This document shows, one piece after another, positions 24,632-34,900 of a stretch of 64,000 nt of DNA. Each line of letters begins with the position of its first letter. Positions within the stretch are counted from its first letter, which is position 1. This DNA comes from Oscillospiraceae bacterium. Its GTDB lineage: Bacteria > Bacillota > Clostridia > Oscillospirales > Oscillospiraceae. The stretch is from contig JAFTFT010000004.1 of NCBI GenBank assembly GCA_017458335.1, forward strand, positions 62,001-126,000, read 5' to 3'. The notes under the pieces are model-generated. The model did no database searches and was not told where the DNA came from. It saw only the letters and a program-made list of their open reading frames with translations. The translations under genes were made by a program, and so were the position numbers.

Positions 24632-25804
24632 TTATGCTCTGTCCGACCGGTTCATGTCCGTGCGGTGGGATCGCCGGTCGTGCCCGCTTTCCCGATAATA
24701 CGCCGCTTTCCCGGCATACATGGCGTGGTCCGCCTCAATAACGAGCTTTTCGGCCGTGATCCCCTGATGTTCGCCGACGAGGGCATAGCCGGCGGCCAGG
24801 TTCAGACTTTTGACCAGTTTCCCGGTCCAGGAAGCGGTTTCCTGTTCCAGGCGGAGCAGAGCCGCGTCGGCCTGCTCCTTTCCCATTCGTGTCAGAACGA
24901 TAAACTCATCGCCGCCGGTTCTGAAGCATTCGTCGCCGGTGAAAACCTTCTCAATGCAGCGGGCGGCGCCGATGATCAGCTCGTCTCCCGCCTTGTGGCC
25001 AATGGTATCATTGACGGTCTTCAGCCCGTTGATGTCAATGGAAAATGCGGCCAGATCACCCGGGATCCCGGCGGGATCCGCGTAACGCTGCAGGGCGGTC
25101 ATATAGGCATGGCGACTGAGCACACCGGTGAGAGCATCCGTCATGAGCTGGGTGTACTGCAGGCGGATATGTTCATCCGCGTGCATCTGATAGAATTCCG
25201 AGTAGTGGATAAACATCAGTGTAACACCCAGGGTCAGGGAGATATACGCGGTCCGGTACTCGCTGCCCAGCAGTTCCTGGATGCCGATGCCGACGATCAC
25301 GAGAAGCAGAACGGAATAGAGAGAAGCGCGGTTCTGCCTGCGATAGGACCTTCCGAAAGACAGAAACTGAGCGGCCATCAGGATGATGACCAGAAGATAG
25401 ACAAGGATATAAACCGTATAAAGCGGGCCGTGAGAATAATGGTTCTGATCGTCAATCACAAGCATCCAGCGATTGAAGCAGGCCACAATCTGGAACAGGG
25501 TGTTGGCGGCAAGCACGGTGATCAGGGCTGTTTGCCACCGATTGTGAAGCTTCATCTGCGCCGCGAGGGCGCCCCCGGCCAGCGGCGTGAGAACATAGTC
25601 CGCGCATTTCACCCCGGCCAGGACCCATTTCGGAAAACTTTCATTGCCGTTTAACTGTATTCCGGTCCATTCGGCAAGCGCAGCAAGCGCAATAATCCCA
25701 TATGTGAGATAGAAGTGCCGTTTGTCCTCTTTCGGGATCCAGCTGTTTTCCCAGAGCAGGATGCAGAGTACACCCAATGCCATCCAGGAAAGGATGATCA
25801 ACAC
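24632..25804 (-). CDS. Membrane-bound diguanylate cyclase (GGDEF)
   Basis: The 390-residue protein has about seven hydrophobic segments in residues 1-205 (sensor part, for example LIILSWMALGVLCILLW, ALAALAEWTGIQL, ALITVLAANTLFQIVACF), then a complete GGDEF domain with the active site RTGGDEFIVL near residue 302. It makes cyclic di-GMP from GTP. At the place of the inhibitory I-site RxxD, five residues before GGDEF, the sequence reads FTGD, so product inhibition through that site is unlikely. The signal sensed is unknown. It is a single gene convergent with the exonuclease gene. Confidence 0.9.
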   Translation of the reverse strand: MLIILSWMALGVLCILLWENSWIPKEDKRHFYLTYGIIALAALAEWTGIQLNGNESFPKWVLAGVKCADYVLTPLAGGALAAQMKLHNRWQTALITVLAANTLFQIVACFNRWMLVIDDQNHYSHGPLYTVYILVYLLVIILMAAQFLSFGRSYRRQNRASLYSVLLLVIVGIGIQELLGSEYRTAYISLTLGVTLMFIHYSEFYQMHADEHIRLQYTQLMTDALTGVLSRHAYMTALQRYADPAGIPGDLAAFSIDINGLKTVNDTIGHKAGDELIIGAARCIEKVFTGDECFRTGGDEFIVLTRMGKEQADAALLRLEQETASWTGKLVKSLNLAAGYALVGEHQGITAEKLVIEADHAMYAGKAAYYRESGHDRRSHRTDMNRSDRA

Positions 25805-25959
25805 TGTATAGTAGCTTAGAATACCGGATCCCTCCTCTCAGAATGAACGCGGCGGGCGCTTGCCTCCTATATCTGACGATTCACTCCCTGCATGATGCGT
25901 GCTGTGCTTCGAGCACTTCGGGCGGCGCGGGAAACTGAACGGTTTCCGTCGGGAGCGCT

Positions 25960-27369
25960 TCAGTTCCAGAAATCGGTGCCCGAAACGCCGTTTTTCGCCG
26001 CGCGATAGACGGGTTCCTTCCCGGCTTTGCGCTGGGCTTCATAGTCCTTCAGGGCGGCCAGCGCGGGTTTTGCCAGGATCAGGATGACCGGAACGTTGAT
26101 GAGCACCATCAGAGCCTGAAGAAGATCGGCCGTATCCCATGCGAGCCCCGCCGAGATGACCGCGCCCAGGAAAATCAGCACGGTAGCGCAGAGGCGGAAG
26201 ATGAGCATGAAGGTCTTGCTCGGTTCACGCTTCATGATGAAACGGAGGCAGCCTTCGGTGTAGTAATAGTTGCCGAGAAGCGTGGTAAAGGCAAAGAGGC
26301 AAACGGCTGCCGTCAGGAAGACAGGACCGAAGTCGCCCAGCACAGCGCGGGTGGACGCCTGTACATAGGCGGCGCCGGCGGCGTCCGCGGTGGGAAGCAC
26401 ACCGGAAAAGAGGCACATGAAAGCAGTGGCCGAGCAGATCAGCAGCGTGTCGATAAACACGGATAACATCTGGACAAGGCCCTGCTTGGCGGGGTGTGCC
26501 ACATCGGCGGCGGCCGCCGCGTTGGGCGCGGAACCCATACCGGCTTCATTGGAATACAGGCCGCGCTTGATGCCCCACATGATGCAGGAGCCGGTGAAGC
26601 CGCCGAAAATGGCCTTGAAATCAAAGGCGGAGCGGAAGATCATGCCGAATACGCGGGGAAGACTGGAGATGTTCATGATCACGACGATCAGGGAGACAAT
26701 AACGTAGAGAAGACCCATTAACGGGACCAGCACTTCGGTCACCCTGGTGAGGCGTTTGCCGCCGCCGAGAACGCAGATCCCGAACAGAACGGCGAGCACG
26801 GCGCCGATCACATAGCGGGTTCGCGAGCTGTAGAAAGAAAAGACGCTGAAGGTGTCCTGGGTGTTATAGGCCGCAAGCATGTTATATCCGACCACGTAGG
26901 TGAGAATCAGAACAACGGCAAAAACCACACCGAGCCAGCGCTGCCCGAGGGCATCCTGCATGTAATAGGAGGGTCCGCCGTAACTGCCTCCGTCGCGATC
27001 GCGTTTTTTATAGATTTGTGCCAGGGTGGATTCCACAAAGGCGGAGGCACCGCCGAGAATGGCCGTAATCCACATCCAGAAAATGGCGCCGGGGCCGCCG
27101 AGGCAGAGCGCGGTGGAGACGCCCATGATATTGCCAGTGCCGACACGGGAGGCGGTAGAGACCATCAGGGCGCCGAAGGATGAGGTTGCGCCGAGATTGA
27201 CCGGCTTCTCCTTTACGACACGGAGGGATTCCCCGAAGAGGCGAAACTGCAGAAGCCAGGTCTGAATCGTGAAATAGATTCCGGCCAGGATGAGAAGCAG
27301 GGGAACAATGTACGGCTGGTAAAGAACCCCGCTGATAGCGTTAACGACATTGTCAATGGCTTGAATCAT
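25960..27369 (-). CDS. AGCS-family sodium:alanine/glycine symporter
   Basis: The 469-residue transporter has about ten hydrophobic segments and the AGCS signatures: TASRVGTGNIMGVSTALCLG (ligand-binding region), GGPGAIFWMWITAILGGASAF, and GLYSNEAGMGSAPNAAAAAD. It imports alanine or glycine with Na+. The promoter at 27441-27469 is close upstream; no operon partner is seen. The 300-base region between this gene and the kinase gene at 27680 contains only the two divergent promoters and no other gene that I can support. Confidence 0.92.
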   Translation of the reverse strand: MIQAIDNVVNAISGVLYQPYIVPLLLILAGIYFTIQTWLLQFRLFGESLRVVKEKPVNLGATSSFGALMVSTASRVGTGNIMGVSTALCLGGPGAIFWMWITAILGGASAFVESTLAQIYKKRDRDGGSYGGPSYYMQDALGQRWLGVVFAVVLILTYVVGYNMLAAYNTQDTFSVFSFYSSRTRYVIGAVLAVLFGICVLGGGKRLTRVTEVLVPLMGLLYVIVSLIVVIMNISSLPRVFGMIFRSAFDFKAIFGGFTGSCIMWGIKRGLYSNEAGMGSAPNAAAAADVAHPAKQGLVQMLSVFIDTLLICSATAFMCLFSGVLPTADAAGAAYVQASTRAVLGDFGPVFLTAAVCLFAFTTLLGNYYYTEGCLRFIMKREPSKTFMLIFRLCATVLIFLGAVISAGLAWDTADLLQALMVLINVPVILILAKPALAALKDYEAQRKAGKEPVYRAAKNGVSGTDFWN

Positions 27370-27440
27370 GATTGCTACTCCTTGCCTTTCATGCAGATCC
27401 TGTTCCGCAAATCTGCATATTTATATTTTTATACAACTTT

Positions 27441-27469
27441 ATTCTACCATAATGAATCGGCTTCTTCAA
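27441..27469 (-). promoter_or_regulatory. Promoter of the AGCS symporter gene
   Basis: On the minus strand TTGAAG (27469-27464), a 17-base spacer and TAGAAT (27446-27441), followed by an A+T-rich leader. Confidence 0.65.
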
Positions 27470-27561
27470 CGGATAAAATACGCATTTGTCGAAGAGCAGG
27501 AGGGCGGAGGACGGCGCCCGGCCGCTTCCAGAACGATAAGGAACAGACGAAGCAAAGATAC

Positions 27562-27590
27562 TTGACGATGAGCCGGTACGATGATATTCT
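27562..27590 (+). promoter_or_regulatory. Promoter of the PfkB sugar kinase gene
   Basis: TTGACG (27562-27567), a 17-base spacer and TATTCT (27585-27590). The leader before the gene contains a small GCTGCC-ACAC-GGCAGC hairpin beside the GAAAGGAG ribosome site. Confidence 0.65.
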
Positions 27591-27679
27591 GGCTTCATCA
27601 AAAAACGGCATTGCTGATCCGCTTGAATGTCTGAAGAGCGGACCCGCTGCCACACGGCAGCAGAAAGGAGAGCAGAATC

Positions 27680-28762
27680 ATGATTCATAAAAATCCAATC
27701 CCACACGAGACGGGACACAAGTTTATTACCTTCGGAGAGATCATGCTGCGGCTGACCCCGCCCAATTACGGGAAGATCCGTGTGGCCAACAGTTTTGAAG
27801 CCAGTTACGGCGGCAGCGAGGCCAATATTGCGCTCTCGCTTGCCAATCTGGGGGTGGACAGCACGTTTTTCAGCGTGGTGCCGAACAACTCCCTGGGGAA
27901 AAGCGCGATCCGCCTTCTGCGCAGCAATGATGTACACTGCACGCCGGTCATCCTCTCCACGCATGAGGAGACGCCGACCCACCGGTTGGGGACGTATTAC
28001 CTCGAAGCGGGTTACGGCATCCGGGCCAGTAAAGTCATTTATGACCGGAAGCACAGCGCCATCACGGAGTATGACTTCAATAAGGTGAATGCCGAAGAAC
28101 TGCTGGACGGCTTTGACTGGCTTCATCTGAGCGGGATTACCCCGGCGGTGAGCCCGAGCTGTGCGGAATTTACGCTCCGGCTGATGAAAACGGCAAAAGA
28201 AAAGGGCCTGACGGTCAGCTTCGACGGAAACTTCCGCAGCAAGCTGTGGAGCTGGGAAGAAGCGCGGGACTATTGCACCCAGTGCCTGCCCTATGTGGAC
28301 GTGCTGCTGGGCATCGAGCCGTATCATCTGTGGAAGGATGAAAACGACCACAGCAAGGGCGACTGGAAGGACGGCGTCCCGCTGCAGCCGGGATACGAAG
28401 AGCAGGATGAGATCTTTCAGCACTTTGTGGAACGCTATCCGAATCTATCCTGCATCGCGCGGCATGTCCGTTATGCCCACAGCGGCAGCGAGAACAGCCT
28501 GATGGCCTATATGTGGTATCAGGGGCACACCTTTGAGAGCAAGTTTTTCACCTTCAATATTCTGGACCGGGTCGGCGGGGGCGACGCCTTTGCCAGCGGC
28601 CTGATCTATGCCATGATGCATCAGTATAAACCGATGGACATGCTGAACTTCGCCGTCGCGAGCAGCGTCATCAAGCACACGATTCACGGAGACGCCAACA
28701 TCACCGACGACATCGAAAGCATCCGGAACCTGATGAATATGAGCTACGATATCAAGCGATAA
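27680..28762 (+). CDS. kdgK: PfkB-family sugar kinase, 2-dehydro-3-deoxygluconokinase-like
   Basis: The 360-residue ribokinase-superfamily kinase shows GGSEANIALSLANLGVDSTF (sugar-binding region), SFDGNFRSKLWSWEEA (typical of KDG kinases) and the catalytic DRVGGGDAFASGLIYAMM near residue 296. Family members phosphorylate 2-keto-3-deoxygluconate for the Entner-Doudoroff or uronate routes. No aldolase or dehydratase lies nearby, so the substrate is an inference. It is a single gene ended by a long hairpin shared with the convergent surface-protein gene. Confidence 0.82.
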   Translation: MIHKNPIPHETGHKFITFGEIMLRLTPPNYGKIRVANSFEASYGGSEANIALSLANLGVDSTFFSVVPNNSLGKSAIRLLRSNDVHCTPVILSTHEETPTHRLGTYYLEAGYGIRASKVIYDRKHSAITEYDFNKVNAEELLDGFDWLHLSGITPAVSPSCAEFTLRLMKTAKEKGLTVSFDGNFRSKLWSWEEARDYCTQCLPYVDVLLGIEPYHLWKDENDHSKGDWKDGVPLQPGYEEQDEIFQHFVERYPNLSCIARHVRYAHSGSENSLMAYMWYQGHTFESKFFTFNILDRVGGGDAFASGLIYAMMHQYKPMDMLNFAVASSVIKHTIHGDANITDDIESIRNLMNMSYDIKR

Positions 28763-28840
28763 GGCAGGAGAGGCCAAGCCGATTCACTGAGCATACGGCG
28801 CAGGCGGCCTCACCGGCAGAGCCTTGGACATATCCCCTCA

Positions 28841-28893
28841 AAACTGAGAAGCACCGGCTTTCCCTGAATGGGTTAGCCGGTGTTTCTCAGTTT
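28841..28893. terminator. Bidirectional terminator between kdgK and the surface-protein gene
   Basis: A 19-base-pair stem (AAACTGAGAAGCACCGGCT with its complement, one G-T pair) and a 15-base loop, ending with TTT on one side and AAA on the other. Confidence 0.85.
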
Positions 28894-28925
28894 CGGTAAG
28901 GAGCAATCCCGCTCCTGTGCTTTTG

Positions 28926-31900
28926 TTACGGGTGCTGTTTTCTGCGGCGATATGCCGTCAGTGTCAGGATCGCTCCTGCCGTGGCCGTCATAAGCCCGCC
29001 GAGAGCGGTGAAGAGTACGGTCCCAGTTCCGCCGGTCGCGGGAAGCTCGACGCCGGCTTCGTTCTTGACAGAGATGGACAACGAGGTTTCAGAAACCAAT
29101 GCGCTGTCATTATCAAGAATGATGTCACTGTTTTCGCCAGTCAATATGTTTCCAGCCTGGTCTGTCAGACGCAGATAAGGCTGTGCCTTCTCCAGAACTG
29201 CTTTAAAGAACACGCTCCCGTTTGTAATCACATAACCCGCAGGGGCTGCGATTTCTTTCAATTCGTATACCTTGTTATACTCGAACCCACTGATGCTAGT
29301 CTCGCCTAGCGTGAAAGATGACTGAATCCCTTTTTCCTGCATGGCAGCAGCTGCGCCACCCGCAGAGACAGGCATGTTGATGATATCCGCAACGGATTTT
29401 GCAGTTAAGAGTTTTCCATCCTGCAGATACAGTTTTTCGAAACCGGTATGGATTTCAAACACTGCATTTTCCAATACCGTACTCGTATTATTCTTGTCAA
29501 CCTTCTTGATATGGATTTGCTTCGTTGTGTTGGTCTGGGTCGTAAGGCCGGAAGCTACTGCTGAGTTTGTCTCCTCGCTGAAAACCGTCGTTCCCTTATC
29601 ATCTTTTATTTCGGTAACCGTGAGTTTCCCATCATTGTCAGCTACCGTGACCGTAAGATTCACCGGGGAGGCAAACTGGACATTTGGCATGTTGTTGGAA
29701 TTATCATACTCCGATATTGTGTAAGTATACGTCCCAGGCCTTGTATACCGAATCGTGCCGAAGGAAAGAGTGTGAACTGCCGTTGAATCATAAATCGAAA
29801 CGACACTGTTTTGTGTCCCATCCGGCATAGGTGATGTACCGGTACCATCTTCTGTGTCCGTATAGGTTGCTGTTCCGGCAGTGAGTGTAAATCGATAATA
29901 CTCCTGTCCCCAGGTATAATCTTCCACCATCTTTTTGACTTTAAGTTCCGCACGTGTCGCTTTACTCTCCGTCACTTTTTTGTTCGTAAACTGATTGTAA
30001 TAGCGGGTATCAGGCGCTTCGATGGTACCTTCCACTGTGGTCTTATCTGCTGATAATGTGCCTCCGGTGTGCTGTACCTTTTCAATCTCATACCCCTCTT
30101 CGATCAGGTTGCTTTCGTCCGTCACAGGTGCCCTGCCGTCGGTTTTCCCGCCGGCATTGTCAGCTGGATATTTATTGACATAAATCTCTTGAATGGTATA
30201 GTTCGTTCCTGTGGGAAGGTTCGTGAAACGGATTACCTCGTCCTGCTTTAGCGTCATGTCATAGGTGATGGTATGATATCCTCCTGAGGCAGGTACCTTC
30301 CATATGATGTTACCATTCTCATCCCGTCTGGCCTTGATGACCGTTTTTCCGTTCTCGGTCACTCTGTCATATTCAATCAGAGCATCATAAACAAGGGTAT
30401 TCCACGCACGGTATGTCTTGCCGCTGAACCTCTCGATATCCTCTGCAAATGCAGACTGTCCGGTCTGGTAACCAAACAGCGTGAAGGCATTGCTCTGTGT
30501 TCTCGGCACATACTCATAGCCAACGATACCCGACGGATCACATCCGTCCGGAATCTGCAGCGTCACCCGGTAGGTGAAGGTTTCTGAAGCTTCCTGTGCT
30601 TCCGTCAGAAGATTCTGCGGATCACTGATAATCTTTGTGATGTCCAATTCGGATGTCTTGTGGTTGACTCCTGTCAGCGATCCGTTGTTTTCTGATGCGA
30701 CATAATAGGTTCCTGTTGCATCCGATTTGCCACTTACTACGATATACGAACTATTGTTGTCATTAAATGTATACTCCTGTTTATTTTCTGCATTCGTGTT
30801 AAAGCGGTCTTTCATCACCAAGAAAGTCGGCACGGCTGTAATGACCATCGGACGCACTGTCTGTGGGGCAAATTCATATTCATACGGATTGCCGCTCACA
30901 ATCTTCTCAGAAAGTGAGTAATTATGCCCGGTCTCCAGAATTTGACCGCCCCGCATGAGGCCCGGTGCGATAAAAATCGTATCTTCCCATTTGCCATTTT
31001 TCGGAAGGTTTAGGGCAAATACTTTTGATTCATCCAGCGTATCAGACAGTGTTCCGTCTTTGTTGTAGTACTTTCCATCCACCAGCAGATAAAAGACGAT
31101 TTCTTCATACGGATCCGCTTCGTTGATCAGATGGGCAAACTCTTTGCGGACAGTCATAATACTGGTGTCCAGGTTCATTTTGCCTTTTGGATCTTCTATC
31201 AGAGCGGATGCGGATGTAGGCGTTCCGGATACCCCGTTTATCGTCTTGACAGATGTATAGTCTACGGTTGCCTTGGTATTGGTCTTCAGGTAATAGACAT
31301 TGTCATCGCCCAAATACACCTGATCCTTCTCTGCCTGACTGAGGCTGTCATAGGTAATTGTCTCATTATTCAGGTCGGCAATCAGATCATAAGCCTCCTG
31401 GCTGGGCCACATGGTGAAGATCATTGTATAGGTGACGCCATCTTCCAGAAGTTCTTCAGAACCCGAATTGATGTTCCAAATCACGGTCCGTGTTCCTACA
31501 GGGTATTTCTCAAGGAACTGGGCTTCTGTGAGATTTGTCAGAGAATTCAGATCTACCGCAGTTCCGTTTTTATAATATTTCGTTTCTCCGCTCTCGGACT
31601 TGACTTCCAGCAGATAGGCATCCGGTGCGTCCTCCCACTCCACTCCGTGACCATCGTTAGCTGTATGATCATACTTTTCCGAACCATCACTATTCTTGCC
31701 TCCGGAGCGGTAATACCGCAGGCTGGAGATATCTCCTCTGGCAAGCCCTGTGGAAGACAGAGCGGTGATACCGTCATTGATCGTGATATTCTTATAGCCG
31801 ACAGCTGCTTGAATATCGGAGATAATGCCGTCAAAATAACCATTAATCGTGGCCGTATCATTTGCCTGCCCCAGATAGGTCCCGCCTATAGCCTGCAGAT

Positions 31901-34900
31901 TTGCCACTTCGCCGAAAGCACCAATCGTATACAGAGTCTTGTTATTTTTAATGATCTGGTCTGCCTGGTTCTTTGCCGCTAGTGCGTACTGATATTTACT
32001 TCTTATGTTTTCATTATAATATGTACCGCCATCCCAGTCATTGTAAGTTCCGTAAGGATGTGCGCAGGAAATGGGATCGCCGTCCGTGACGAAGACAATA
32101 TACGTTGGATCATTGTCATTGAAGTAGATATGATTCGCCGCATACAAAGCATCGTCCCAGTTGGTTCCGGAAGCACAGTCCAATCCGTTTATCATGGTCT
32201 TAAACGAAGTGGCGTCTGTTCCGGAATAAATCGTCCTCATCTCCTCTTCGTTCCGCACACGCTGGGCGAAATTGACAAAGGCCAGTTCGATTGTATCGCT
32301 TTCTTCCGCATTTAATGCAAACAATTTATCTGCCAAAGAACCGATGGCCGATTTTGCCACAGAGAAGCGGGACTGCCCATTCCCGGCATCTTTCTCGTAC
32401 ATACTCCAGGATGTATCAAGGACGATAACTACATTGGCCTTTGTGGAGGATTCCGAATTCTTTTTCTCGCCCTTGGCACTCAATGTGACATCATAGGTAC
32501 CGTCGTGATTGGAAGCAACCTGCTTATCTGTCGTAGGAGCGTTCAGTTCCCCAAGATCAGGTGTCTGACCATCTCCGCTACCCCCGCTCATGCTTCCTTT
32601 TTCATAAATCACATAGATATTTTTATCTGTTTCTGCAAAAGAAACCGGCTTAGTTACACCGGTATCTGTGACCGGTTCTGATGCTGAATAATTCCAGCCG
32701 CCTCCTGTTGGATTCCAGTCAGCCTTTGACAGCTGCCTGTAACGCCATTCCGATACGAAACTCGTTGGTGCTGTACTGCTGGTATAGGATGGATAATCTG
32801 ATAAATCAGCATTCTCAAAAGTATTATTAACACCTGCCCTATATGGCGGGTCCGTATTCAACAGAGGAGAAATCTCCCTTCCGGTTGTTGGATTATTTAA
32901 TCTGGTAGTTACATATCTGTATTCTGGGATATTCTTCTCCAGATCCCACTGATCGCCGTACTGAGAGGGCTTTGGAACGGTAGTGCCTGCAGGTACATCA
33001 CCGTCTTCGTCCACGCCGAATTCGACAAATTCATTGCCGTTCATATAACCGTAGTGAACAGTAATGCCCGGAGCTGAGCCGGAGTATACCAGATAGATCG
33101 ATTCGGCATCTGAAGAATAGTAATACCGCCCGTAGTACGGAGTTCTCGTTAAAGTTACAGAAGATATTTCCGCACCGTCGTAGCTTCCGGAATGCGCATC
33201 TAGGTAAGTATATCCAGAAATCTCGCGAGCCAGATTACTTGGTGTAACATTGTATATGTACTGGTTGTTGCTCCAACTAACCGTTTCATCCGTGTTCCCA
33301 TTGATGCCGTCCGGCCTTGCAATCGGATTCCCATCCTGATCGACATAATAGACTGTGATTTGAGCTCTATTACTAGTGCCCTCACGCAATCTCAGGTTTG
33401 TCGTTGTGTTTGTTGCGCTTCCCCAGGTAATCGTATAAGTGGAAAAACTCTCCGTCGTGAATTCCGCCAGAACGGATTCGGCCTGAACCGTGACTTTGCC
33501 GAGAGCAGCATCGGCTTTGACGAGGGGTTCCGCGACGGTACCTTCCTCTGTCTCTTTCAGGTGTTGCACTTCCAGCGTCGCTTCCAGTTCCTCCTTTTCC
33601 ACTCCTTCGGGGATCGACTTCATGACAATCGAAACATCCACCGGAGCCATTGGTTCCACGATCTGGCCATCTTTATCATAGATTGTAATGTCCAATGCGG
33701 ACATCCCGGCCGGAAAAACGCGAATCGGTCTGACGGCTTCCAGTCCGACCTCTTCCATTGCGGAATTATCGATTTCCTCTGCTTCCGAGGAACTTAGTTC
33801 TACGCTTTCCTCTGGAATTACAGAGAAATAGTCTTCCCCCGTGATCGCTTTCCAGGCATTCTGGAACTCCTGGGATTCTTCTTCCATTTCCGTTACGTTC
33901 AGTCTCGAACCTTCGGGAATCTGTGCATCTTCAGTATAGGTCACTGTGACAACAAAGGTAACATCTTCACCATCGGGTGTGGTCAGTGTGTACTCAGTTA
34001 CCAGCTTCGTTCCTACGACACCAAAGACCGAGAAGGAGCTTGCCTGAAAGTCGAAGGTGCTGGCGGTGCCGTCTGCGCCGGAGACAGCCGGATTCAGTAC
34101 CTCGGTCTCTTCGCCGAAGTGCACCACCTGATAGTTTTCCGCCGTCTCGGCGGGTTCCATATACTCAATCTTCACATCCACCGGAGCGGCCGGTTCGACC
34201 GGGTTTCCTTCCGCGTCGAGGATCGTGATGTCGAAGAAACGGGCCGTCGTGACGGTAACGCGGTCGGTGGTTCCGCCGGTGCTTCCTGTGCTTTCCGTTT
34301 CAACCGCGCTGTCCGTCTCTGCCGGAGCCTCTTCCTCTGCCGGAGTCTCTACGGAGTCTTCCGGCACTTCCGCAGGTTCAGCCGCTGCTTCTGCCCCTCC
34401 TGCAGCAGCGCCCGCTTTCACGGCACTCTGCGCCTGGGCAAGATAAGCTGCGTATTCTTCGCTGTCCTGCGGGATCTCTGCCACGGCGAGCGTGGCCCCT
34501 GCCGGAATCCCGGCTTCGGGGCCATAGGTCACCGTGATGGTATAGGTCTCGCCGTCCGCGGTGATATAGTTTGTGGTGATGGTTTCGGTTCCTACGAGCA
34601 CATATACCGAGAAAGCATCGGATTCAAACTGAATCTCATTGTCTTCATCCGGGTTTTCCACCACCTGAACATCGGCAATGACTTCCGCCGTTGTTGCGGC
34701 GGGTGCTTCGGTGGTCTCGTTCCCGGTCGTCTCTGCCGCGCCTGTCTCAGCCAGGTGGACCAGGGCGACGTTTTCGCTCTCACTGACGAGGGCGGACTTC
34801 ATGCTGACCTTGATCGGGAGCTTCGGCTCAATCAGGTTTCCGTCGGCGTCAAAGAAGCTGATGTCGACGGCCTGGGCGGTGACGAGCTTCTGTTCACCGC

